Source: Endomychus coccineus (taxonomy: Eukaryota > Arthropoda > Insecta > Coleoptera > Endomychidae). Taken from it: 64,000 bases of DNA. Shown here piece after piece: positions 54,843 to 64,000 of the stretch. A program made the position numbers and the translations under genes. Positions within the stretch are counted from its first letter, which is position 1; every line of letters starts with the position of its first letter. Location: positions 248,201,736 through 248,265,735 of the forward strand of contig OY294067.1 in NCBI GenBank assembly GCA_958510875.1. The letters are read 5' to 3'. The notes beneath the pieces were generated by a model. The model was given only the letters and a program-made list of their open reading frames with translations, searched no databases and was not told the DNA's origin.

Positions 54843-56807
54843 TTGGAAGAACATCGTGTGAGTGTTAGGGATCAAACGGTAAAGCAATCCACTCGAAATT
54901 TTGACACAAACTAGATATCATGCTAGAAATATTACTGGCATAAAAATTCGAAATCCTACCTTCAGCCGTTTTCGAGTTATTGAGTAGAGCGCGGTCCGTC
55001 GAAATACTCAACGCTATTCGCTCTGTTTCACCGACCGATCGGTGCACTAACTATCTGGCCGATTGTAGAGAGAAATAGAACAACACGTTCGCTTCCGTTC
55101 GCATCTGCTGGTGCGGCATCCGACGAAGAATAGATTCACGGATGAAAAAAGTATTACACATATTTATTAAATGAAACTCAAGTGGGTTAAAGGCTATTAA
55201 TAATTATTGGGAATGATTTTCGAGGCTTGACTATCTTAACCTTTCCGTCCCTTTGCATTAAACAAAACACGCTTGCTTTCGGTCTGAGTATACCAAATTC
55301 ATTCAGTGTCTAGGATTCGCTATACAATATCCAAATATGGATGGACTTACTTTTCCATGTTTCAGTATGAATTTTTGTAAGTTAAACATTATTGTTGTTT
55401 CGTTCAGTAATATTACATTAAAAGAGAAATTCATTAACTCAGGTGCTATTGAATGGATGATAATCTCTATTGCGAAATCTTTCAAGAATACGATGTTTCT
55501 CTGTTTTATATTCTTATCTTAAATAGGGATAGTCAGAGCTTGAAGGTGTCAATGCGTTATCAACTCTGTTACTTTTTCTTGATAACAAAAACTTGAAATA
55601 GATTGATAGCTTCATCTTCGGCGGTTAGTCACCATTTATTTAAAGCCACAAATCTTTCCCCATAGATATAGTAGGTAGGATGTATACTTATTCAATAGAT
55701 TTTGAAACGTAGATTATGTTTGAAGAACTAATCTACACATATATTGATACAATGTAAACTTAGAATGAACTAGGTGAAAGTCATATTGAATGCGAGTTTT
55801 GAAACAATAAATTAAAGCTGTTAATCGCGTTGTTTGTGTTCTTTGAATAACAAGTAACGAGCAATTAATAACCAGTGACCACTCTAAGTGTTAAAACAGC
55901 TTATACATTAGAATAAAGGCTTTTACCACAACATATTACAAACTTCTAAACGCAGCTTTCAATAACTGCCTATAATTTATTCAACGTACACTGACCTTAA
56001 CGTATGACAGCGTTACCCAATGGTTAATTCCATGTATTTATAATTATGCAAAACTACCGATGTATAATATTTCTTGCATTGGAATTGAAAACATCCCTTC
56101 CAGTTTCGAAATACTCCTCTTCTTTGTTTTGAAGGCAATACGAAGTTACGAGAAGCTAATCTTGTGTTTGTGCCTAATAGTTATTTATAGTAATAGTGTA
56201 TCTTGTTGACATGGAAGAAAGAGAATTTGCTTCTAAATAATCGAAATATAGCGAAACATGATCAGGAAAGTGAAAAAATGGTTTTCCTAATGAAAATGGA
56301 GAGAAAGTATACAGAGTATTAATTAGTATGATACCTAGCAAGTTCAAGGACATTTTCACCAGAGATTGCATCAATTTTAGGAACGATAGGTTAATATCAA
56401 TTGAAATACGTTTTCTGAATTATGAGGATAGCTGGGATATCATTCCACACCAGTTAATAGATTAAATCTTGTCAACAGTTTGTCATGGACTCCATCCTAG
56501 GATCAGTTACTTGACGAAACAGTAAATTATTAAAAATCCAGCAGCTAATTATTGATGGTGTAGATATAATTAGCGTTAGTAGTAATCTGATTAAATAATA
56601 ATATGCTTCTTCGTTTTTTATCAAATAACCAATTGGCCTGAGAATCATGTATGTTATTAGTTGCCAAATATATTATTACTTTGATTATATTAACATAATG
56701 TTTAGCTATCCTATAGACATATCAAACATTTCTTCACACAAATGAGGTATACAGGACATTACATATCTTTGATGTATTTCAGTTTTAACTAGTAAAGTCG
56801 AACTTAC
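54843..56807. other. UNC93-like intron; no element recognised
   Basis: A GC-richer stretch at 54950-55140 (CGCGGTCCGTCGAAATACTC, ACCGACCGATCGGTGC) is unclassified. The rest is AT-rich without recognisable features. Confidence 0.4.
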
Positions 56808-57238
56808 CATTTACTTGGGTTTGCCATACTGCATCTCCAACTCCCCATAATCCAGATGCAATGAAGAACAAAAGAGCGCTGTCGGGATGCGGACGCCAAA
56901 GGAGGAACCAAGCAACGAGCCCCATGTGAACGAAGGCACCTAGAGCCATTATAGGCGCTCTGCCGATATATTTCATCACAGATCCGAAAAGTAAACTACA
57001 GGCTGCGTTAACAACTCCAAAACAAATCATTACATAACCTACTGATGGGATTCCCAGAGCGCATGACACGTAAGCTTGAGTGAAATCAGCACCTATGAAA
57101 GCTTGCTCCATGCCTATCCATACTGTTATAGGAATGAGAAGTTGCTGGTATGGCTTCTTAAGTTGGTATGCGGTAGCAGATAAAAGTTGGATTCCACTAA
57201 TTTCGACTGTACTATTTCGCCTTTGTCTCTCTCCATAT
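56808..57238 (-). CDS. Unc93-like: UNC93-like protein, internal exon with five or so membrane segments
   Basis: Acceptor TTTGTTTACAG at 57239-57241, then YGERQRRNSTVEISGIQLLS, ATAYQLKKPYQQLLIPITVW, IGMEQAFIGADFTQAYVSCA, LGIPSVGYVMICFGVVNAAC, SLLFGSVMKYIGRAPIMAL, LLFFIASGLWGVGDAVWQTQ and VNG, ending at the consensus donor G|GTAAGT. The MEQAFIGADFTQ and GLWGVGDAVWQTQ segments are hallmarks of the UNC93 family (MFS fold). The frame is open 23 codons into the upstream intron, but the acceptor and family alignment place the exon start at 57238. The next exon is 11.64 kb away at 45167. Upstream coding exons were not found up to 64000. Confidence 0.95.
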
Positions 57239-57774
57239 CTGTAAACAAAAACTGAATCTTTAAAAACTGGAAGTCTTTGGTAGATAAACAGGCTCAAGCA
57301 ACTCATAGAGATATGAACGTATAGAAACTATAATGTCCAACTATCCGTTATCGTGTATAATTTCATTCAAATAATGTCGAGATGTTACTTGTTGATTCAA
57401 TGTTCACACTTAATTTTAACTTGAACCTCTATAAATTCTCTCAGTGAATGAACATTTCGAGGTTAATGACTTAGGATACTTCAAGTTCTTTTGCATGTCT
57501 GCTTTTATATTGGATGTTGTTGAACTGCAAGATTCTATAGCAATTGAGGTACATTTGAGTTATATAAGAGGCAAACCGTAGAAATACTATTTTTCCGACG
57601 ACCTACCTGAAAAACGTATCATTTCGCGCATGAAACTGAGAAAAAATATGTTACCTTGACGTACTTTGGGCCTGTATCTGAAGCCAAAAACTTTTCAACA
57701 TATTTTTTAATGCAAAAACTAAATTTATTAAATTTCGTCGTGAGAGTAGTGAGTTTATAAGTGAACTTGTGAGG

Positions 57775-57965
57775 AATGTATAATGTAATGCCTTATACAT
57801 TGGTCAAACAGGTAGATAGTTTGAAGTTAGATATAAGGAACATTTTAAGTCATTTCAATTGAATAAAAGTAATTCAAATTTTTCAAACCACTTTATTGAA
57901 GCCCAACAACACCCTTTTCCTCCACTAGAAACATACAACACGAAGGGTAGAAAACAATCTACTTA
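57775..57965 (+). pseudogene. PLE GIY-YIG endonuclease relic
   Basis: CNALYIGQTGR, stop, FEVRYKEHFKSFQLNKSNSN, FSNHFIEAQQHPF. This matches the GIY-YIG block of Penelope-like elements (C..LYIGQTGR.F..R..EH......NF.NH....H) and corresponds to the broken block at about 7100-6900 (minus). It has an internal stop and no reverse transcriptase beside it. It lies about 0.5 kb upstream of the UNC93-like exon on the opposite strand. Confidence 0.78.
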
Positions 57966-59264
57966 ACGAGCAACTAGATTTAGGGAATTAACTTTGTTCA
58001 CCCTGTTAAATTCCCCATAGTACAATCCTTACAATGTAATCATCGACAGTTTAATCCCTTTCTGTTTACTATCTCAACATTATTGACCTTAGTAGGTTGT
58101 GTACCATTAATTTTTAGAATCCATCCGTATTTTTTGTAAATTTTATATAAAAACTATGATGTTTCAGTGTTTTCTCATTGTATGTTTTGATAATGAACTG
58201 TAAAGTTCGAAATTGCAACCAACTTTCTTTTAAATAAAGTGATATTTAACAAAGTAAAATTTTTTGTTTTTATCTGCAATATACTATTCTTTAGTATAAC
58301 AATTCTTATTCGTATGAGCATGTTTCGTATATTTTCCATCCATAATAAGAAACGGGTGCGTGTTGGTAAAACAACTGAGAATTTGAATCAACATCTTGAA
58401 ATGATATTATGGTAGATTAATTTGTTAAAGTAGTTGTTGTAACAATAAAGTAGTACATTCCTATGAGCTCCAAATAGGAGTTCCATGATTGGAATGCAAT
58501 TCGTACATATTTTCCCAGTAATGTAGAATATCATAGAAAATGAACCTGTATTATCACTAAAGTTAGCTTGTCATAAAATGTGAATCAATGAAGTACAAAA
58601 TTAAAAAAAAAGTTATTGTGAAAAACCGTTTCAGTTTACAGATATTAGGTTGTGCAGCTATTGATGAAATTAAAAGGAATCTAACTTTGTCAAATGAAGT
58701 TGCAATGTCTAAGATTTATTTCTATTGAATTTTGAGACGATGAAGCAAAACATTTGGACTCAGATTAGGTAATAGAAAAAGCACCAAAAACTAAATAATG
58801 ATGATTAGCTAACATTCGCATAGAATCAGTATATCGAGAAAGACTGTCCAGTTCTACGGATTTTACAACGACTTGTAACTAAAAAATTGAAGAGACGATT
58901 GAGAAAATCGGCAAGCTGTATGATTTAATATGATGTTTCGATACATGCTAATAATGAGTAAAAGCTCTGATGAGGCTGTATATTTGGAAGAAATTTTATT
59001 TGCTGAATTTAATTAACTAAAATAATTACTATTTAGGAACATGAAAAATTCCATAGAGAAAAGTCGGATCCTGTAAAGATCAGGGGCGGATGAAGGGGTG
59101 TTCGAAATGCTACCCAAACAGGGCGTCGACCGATGGGGCGCCCAGGCGATCGTTTTGCGCTGGTTGGGCAAATTAGGCACCGGGGTTATCAGAAATTCAG
59201 AAATTCTGAGGCGCTATACCACATGACTGCTTAGAGTAAGCAAAACGACTTCGTTAGCAAACTA
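57966..59264. other. No gene; GC-rich scrap at 59085-59240
   Basis: CAGGGGCGGATGAAGGGGTG at about 59090 looks like a hAT-type terminus, followed by GATGGGGCGCCCAGGCGATC; a matching right end and duplication are not seen. Elsewhere nothing is recognised; upstream UNC93 exons were looked for on the minus strand and not found. Confidence 0.35.
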
Positions 59265-59470
59265 ATACACTAAAAGAGTTTACAACAAAACTGTGGATTC
59301 ACTATAACACGAATAAGAACAGAATAATCACCCTCAACCATTAAAAATACAATTAAAGTACTAAGGACCTTTGAGCTACCAAGTAGCCATCCTAAGAGTA
59401 AATTTCACTTCACTTTAATTTAATAGCATTCTTAGCGAATAAGGGTGATTATTTCATACTTATTAGTGAC
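59265..59470 (-). repeat. PLE terminal repeat P2
   Basis: Nearly complete copy: ACACTAAAAGAGTTTACAAC, GTGGATTCACTATAACACGA, TAAAGTACTAAGGACC. On the minus strand the hammerhead-like part reads GGATGGCTACTTGGTAGC followed by TCAAAGGTCC; here the leading CTGATGA has decayed to CTTAGGA and GAAA to CAAA. Confidence 0.7.
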
Positions 59471-60317
59471 GTTAGTAAACGCTTTGGAAACATCGAGTTT
59501 ACAGGAATCATAAAAAAATGTTATAGCCTCAAAGCATGAACAATTTAGTATTCCTTATAGTTTTAAAATTTTGTTAAACTAACATTTTTTGTTCTGAGAC
59601 TTGCTTTGTAATGTCCACTGGCTTGTACAATTTATAATTCATGAGATTTACGGATGACATGAGGTTGCGCAGTCCAAAATTGACGAACATGTCGCTAAAA
59701 CTCCTGAATCCGGCCTTGCTAAATTTATTCGCAAGACACAGTTTATCAGTTATACTGCAAACTTATCTGTAAACTTGGTGAATAATAAAATTTGCTATTG
59801 AATTCCGGCCCCTTCTGGTATCTCCATTACCAGAAGTACACGAATACACTATTTCAAGAAATTTGAGATACACGTTTTCGTTCCACCTAGTCATTATGTA
59901 AACGGTATGTCAACTAATGACTGTTCTATTCTGAACGATATTATACCAAAGTTTTATATTTGAATTCAAACAAGGTTATTATAATAAACCCTCAGTAACA
60001 TTATTTGAAAAATACATTCAAATAGCGATTATTTAATTCACTTCTGAGAACTATAATTGATGCTGTGTCGTCTACTCAATCATGTGTTTTAAATAAATAC
60101 TTGGCCTGGGAAGGAGAGTTTTGGAACACATTCCGAGGAAATCCCTAAATATGTATACAATTACGAATTAAAAAGTCATTAAATGAGAGATGAAAAAAAT
60201 CTGAGTAGTAGCATTCAATAGAATATCAAGCCATCACAAAGAAGGCATTGGAATGTGCTCTTGGTACTGTTGTTGTACTGTCTTTCCGTCCATATATATG
60301 TTGATTTCCAGATTTCC

Positions 60318-60595
60318 ACTAAATTTCCGGGTTTTCTTCCGCGTAAATGTTTGGTTTCTGGTGGAAACATACTGGTCCTGACGTTTTGGTAGAATCACAT
60401 TTGTCATATTCAGGTCCTGCTTAACGATGGCTTGTTTCTCTCCAGTTCGAGTAACAAGAAGCCGTAGCAAGACATTGTCAAGCAAGATCTTAAGATGGCA
60501 GATGTGATTTTGCCGAAACGTCGTCAAGACCAGTATGTTTCTACCACGAACGTTACATGTACGCGGAAGACAACCCAGAAATACAGTAATCACCT
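60318..60595. repeat. Inverted pair of repeat family P3 (PLE-terminal-repeat-like)
   Basis: 60420-60318 (minus) and 60481-60595 (plus) match: CAGATGTGATTTTGCCGAAACG, CCAGTATGTTTCTACCAC and ACGCGGAAGACAACCCAGAA versus their counterparts. They are separated by about 60 bp. The combined ancestral layout is CUGAAGA, U, GGCAAA...UUUGCC, GAAACG, like P1 and P2. Small frames in both directions are by-products of the inverted arrangement. Confidence 0.75.
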
Positions 60596-60599
60596 TTAT

Positions 60600-60740
60600 T
60601 CACTAAAACTATCGAGAACATTTCAGCTACCAAGTAGCCATCATAAGAGTAAACATTACTTTGATGATGGCTACTTGGTAGCTGAAAGGTCCTCAGTATT
60701 TTAACAGGATCTTTAATGGAAGAGAGTCATTGTTTCTTAT
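60600..60740. repeat. Head-to-head pair of P2 hammerhead-like segments
   Basis: ACATTTCAGCTACCAAGTAG and CCATCATAAGAGTAAA (60610-60655) are followed at once by TTTGATGATGGCTACTTGGT and AGCTGAAAGGTCCTCAGTAT (60661-60700), that is, the same segment inverted with only about 10 bp between. It is the same dimer geometry as P1 at 28552-28780. Confidence 0.75.
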
Positions 60741-61739
60741 TTATAGAATTAGAAAGAATCTGAAATAGATAGTGATATATCTGCGTGAACGAAAAAAATG
60801 AATCCATATAGACCAGGGTTCTACTAATTGGTCTTGGCACACTGTGATCCTATTTGGAATCAGAATGATTTAGTATATTTTTCAACGTTTGAGATAGAGT
60901 TATATTGTAGAAATAACAAAATCGAACTAATAGATATTCAAGTATGGAATAAAATTGCAGCTACTGATTTGTTGAAATGAGTAAGCTCCAATTACTCGAT
61001 TGAAATCCATGTAATCTGTAATCTTAATTTGCCAGTAGTAATTTCTGTAGTCTTTTATCCTTGATAAAGATTTTATATATGTTATTTTTTTAAATTCTAT
61101 CTTGATAATGCTGAAAACAAAAATTGATATCGTAATTTATCATTGTTTTTATATAAAGAAGACGGTTTCAGTTCTGCATATTTGCAAGATTAACCATACA
61201 TATTTATTGAGTTGTCAAATAAATATTCATATATTTACAGCATAACAGTTGAATATTCATGGAAAATTGATGTATTGATGTGTGGATTTATGGTGATGAT
61301 ATCGCGGAAGTATTTAGTTACAATCGAGTCATCAGTTTTAATTGTGTACAAGTACCTGAAGATTCGCACACATTGAAATAACCTAGAATCATTTACGTAT
61401 TTGGTTTTTGCAATAACATTAAGGTTAACAATTAAAAGTCCTCCGTCGGGTTGTATAAGAGATAAGTTAATCAATTCCAGGCGACACTGTGTCCTTGCTG
61501 AACCGATATCTGACGTCCAATATGGCGGCCTTCGTGGGAGAAAGGTGTGTGCCAAACGATGTAGCCATCGACATTAACACGGTAAAAATAAAGCGTTCAT
61601 AGCCTACTTATTTATTGTTTTCGCACATAACAGGACCGGCGCAAGCATTTCTCATAGCAAACATTTTATAAGAAAACTGTAAAATTGAAAAAATCAGTCA
61701 AAAATTGTTTATTATTTGTGATATTTTATTAAATATCAA
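60741..61739. other. No recognisable gene
   Basis: AT-rich, no supported feature. Confidence 0.45.
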
Positions 61740-62110
61740 TACATTAACATAGTGCCCCGGTTATTTTCGTGTGTTCTTAGGTTAGGTCAGACTAGATACG
61801 AGGACGGTACTAAACCTCTTCGGAGCGTTAACCACCTACACGGTCGCGACTGGGTGTTGGATAGGTGGCCGTTAATCTATCTCGGGAACCTGGTGAACAC
61901 TCTTGAGTGGGAACCGATCCCGTCTACCTCTGGAGCTCGATGAATACTCTTGAGTGGAACCGCTTCACCCGAAATAATATATATCACAACCACACTGCTA
62001 AACTCTTCAGGGTAGGGTCACCTGGGGTAGCAGAGTGAACACTATAGTGGGAATCGCCCTTTAGTCGCTGAGTGAACACTCGAGAGCGAGAAGCGCTCCA
62101 CTAGGTGACA
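61740..62110 (+). repeat. GC-rich block with four degenerate repeats of a self-complementary motif
   Basis: GTGAACACTCTTGAGTGGGA (about 61893), ATGAATACTCTTGAGTGGAA (61940), GTGAACACTATAGTGGGAAT (62034) and GTGAACACTCGAGAGCGAGA (62071) are variants of one unit of about 25 bp. Each contains a short inverted core (ACTCTTGAGT, ACTATAGT, CTCGAG). Spacing is irregular (about 48, 93 and 38 bp). Base composition is clearly higher in GC than both flanks. No frame longer than 63 codons. I do not recognise the element. Confidence 0.6.
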
Positions 62111-62289
62111 AGTTGAATTCAGCTTGTTTTGTTAGTTATTAGTGGCACTTCCAATTGACAAATCAAGATACCATCATTCTCGATGAAAAGCACATTTTGA
62201 AAATAAAATGACAAAGATATGCTTACAGCAGATGTACCTACTTTATTTGGGTCAAAAAACGTTTAAACGTTTGAAATCTCGATGTTTCT

Positions 62290-62710
62290 TGTTGTATATG
62301 TATTGCGTAGGCAACTTATAATCCACTTTTGATATCTGTATCTCAGCACGTGTGATAACATGATAAATCAGTCCGTAATCTACACTCGTTTTATCAACAC
62401 CATATGACATGGCGCAGTCTGTAGGATTCTTGAGGAATGATGGGTTAGGTTACTGATAGTTTGAAATTATTGTAACAGTTTTTTTTTTCATATTTCCCAT
62501 TGTATTGAGGTGAGGGTAAGAGCAAATAAATATGAATAATCTAACTCGATTGGTTATTATAAACAAAGCAAGATATTCTATCTGTATTACATAGGCAACT
62601 TATAATCCACTTTGATATCTGTATCTCACCATGTGTGATAACATAATAAATCAGTTCGTAATATACACTCGTGTTATAAACATCATATGACATTTCTCAG
62701 CAATATGATA
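62290..62710 (+). repeat. Direct repeat, about 130 bp, spaced 290 bp
   Basis: GTAGGCAACTTATAATCCAC, TTGATATCTGTATCTCA and GATAAATCAGTCCGTAAT with ATACACTCG-type continuation at 62307-62420 recur at about 62593-62700 with scattered substitutions. The interval between is unrelated AT-rich DNA. Confidence 0.75.
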
Positions 62711-62949
62711 GAATCAGCTGTCTGATTTTGACGTTTTGAACGTAAGAAACCAAGAACTGTTAATTTATCAGCTAAAAGGGCAAATGTCTTAGACCCTGAG
62801 GATTCATCATCTATTTGACTTGACCCATCTTCACAATTGTGAAAATCGATCAAAATCCACTTTGGTTCACTTTTTTTTACTCTAGGTAATTTTTGGATGT
62901 AAATTTTTTGGGGGACAGAATAAAAAACAAATAATTGTTAAAAACGGAA

Positions 62950-64000
62950 CCTTACTGTATAGTTGTTTCGCTCTCTCGAGCTCATCGACGGAATGAGTAG
63001 GTTGCAATGTTACTGAATGATAACTTTATCAAGTTATAAATAACATTACTGACAAATACTGTTGAAACCAAAAACCAAAAAACTTGAGCGTGAAGTTTTA
63101 GTAAGAAATTTTAGCAATGTAACTTACTGATGGATATCTTTCACGTACTTGAGCGCCAGACGGCGGCACTACACCAATGTAATAATTAAGAAAAAAACTG
63201 ATATTTCTTACTAGCATTGACAAGATACATAATAACGGTACCAGTGGTATTATTTATAGCTTGACATAGATATCGTTCAGTAGCATTGTAACCTACTCGT
63301 TCCAGACATTGACTAAAGGATATTTCGCACCATAGATTATTTGAGCGGCAGATGACGGCACCACAACACACCAGGGTAAAAATTGAGAAAGAAACTGATG
63401 CAACGCCGGATTTAAGGGAAGGCAACCGGGGCTACAGCCCCGGGGCCTCCACAAAAGAGGGGCCCCAACAATAGACTTCGGAAAAAAAATCTTTCAAATT
63501 CCGACTAGTAAACACTAGTAAACAACTTTTCCTTTGATATTTTTTTCGCTGTTTCACCTTCACCTTTACCTTTGTACAAACATGATTATATTGTTCTTAA
63601 ATATTAACAGAAATCATTGAACTATATTTGTTCACTCCAATTAGGTAATCAGTGAAATATCAAAATCTCAAATGCACTTGCAATTTATTTATATTTATAG
63701 ATGTTTTTTAAATACTAAAAGAATTTACTTGGTTTCACAATAAATTATTTATTGAAAAACTCGACAGAAAATATTGTTCATTTCATTTGGAAAATAATTT
63801 GGGGTCCTCCACTCCTTTGTTGCCCTGATGTCTTCAGACCTTTAAATCGGGCCCTGAACTGATGTTTCTTATTAGCTTTGAGCAGATACATACTAACAGT
63901 AACAGTGGGTAATTTATAGATTAACAGAGTTATCGTTCAGTAGCGTTGCAACTTACTCATTCAACACATAGACTAATGTATATCTAGGACGTTAGAGTAC
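62950..64000. repeat. Array of about 200 bp repeats, first copy inverted, carrying a decayed hammerhead motif
   Basis: ACTGATATTTCTTACTAGCA (63197) and ACTGATG/TTTCTTATTAGCT (63395 and 63857, split by a hAT) start similar units containing ATCGTTCAGTAGCATTGTAAC-type and CCTACTCGTTCC-type blocks. The first part (62950-63020) carries the same block inverted (GGAATGAGTAGGTTGCAATG) next to a minus-strand motif TCGATGA, GCTC-GAGA-GAGC, GAAACAAC: stem II of a hammerhead is perfect, but the core CTGATGA has become TCGATGA. The array runs off the window end. Confidence 0.6.
63401..63856. mobile_element. hAT-type MITE, 456 bp, with 8 bp target duplication
   Basis: The ends CAACGCCGGATTTAAGG and CCTTTAAATCGGGCCCTG are imperfect inverted repeats of the usual hAT form (CAGGGCCGGATTTAAGG-like), flanked by perfect copies of AACTGATG (63393-63400 and 63857-63864). 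GC-rich just inside the left end, AT-rich within. No transposase. Inserted into the terminal repeat array. Confidence 0.9.

Noticed and set aside
60234..60704. Frames of 119 and 69 codons around 60.2-60.7 kb
   Set aside because: They share a peptide only because the DNA is an inverted repeat (P3); no other support.

Overview
This is an AT-rich insect nuclear window, very likely from a beetle or similar holometabolous insect. The evidence is short (about 50 bp) and very long spliceosomal introns, an IMD-pathway-type peptidoglycan recognition protein (PGRP), an insect-type UNC93-like transporter, and a dense mix of insect mobile elements: mariner/Tc1, hAT, MULE, Harbinger, CACTA-like, jockey/CR1/I-type LINEs and Penelope-like elements. 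There is no bacterial or viral gene organisation, no rRNA or intact tRNA, and no CRISPR.

Two host genes can be supported. (1) A PGRP-LE/LC-like gene on the + strand has three recognisable exons at 15274-15469, 15522-15614 and 29168-29658. The reading frame joins exactly across a 52 bp intron and a 13.55 kb intron, and further 5' exons must lie upstream. (2) A UNC93-like membrane protein gene on the - strand has two exons, 57238-56808 and 45167-44836, joined by an 11.64 kb intron with good splice sites; earlier exons lie above 57.3 kb or outside the window. A possible terminal exon (39282-39094, -) is weakly supported.

Almost everything else is transposon-derived. 1-15 kb: a foldback repeat, a DUF4817-type element, a Penelope-like (PLE) fragment with inverted terminal repeats, a tandem duplication and a 3.46 kb CACTA-like element. 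15.6-29.2 kb (the long PGRP intron): a foldback repeat holding an intact DD41D mariner-like transposon that interrupts a tyrosine-recombinase relic; a spliced zinc-finger/MULE transposase pseudogene with a 5'-truncated jockey-type LINE in its last intron; and a 1.8 kb palindrome with a nested small palindromic element. 30-38 kb: MULE and Harbinger relics, a palindrome whose two arms each carry the same mini-exon, an RNase-H LINE relic split by a hAT element, and a second DUF4817 element. 41-51 kb: LINE, MULE and PLE relics. 52-55 kb: a three-layer nest (PLE terminal repeat, hAT, TA-flanked MITE) followed by a dead mariner. 57-64 kb: PLE pieces, a GC-rich periodic hairpin repeat and a terminal repeat array split by another hAT.

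The most interesting signal is a set of hammerhead-ribozyme-like motifs in the terminal repeats of Penelope-like relics. The best is at 43656-43701 (-): intact core, paired stem II, and stems I and III with one mismatch each. Another, at 3177-3222 (+), has perfect stems I and III but one core substitution. These repeats recur in inverted, head-to-head pairs. All calls come from reading the sequence; none was tested by database search or RNA folding software.
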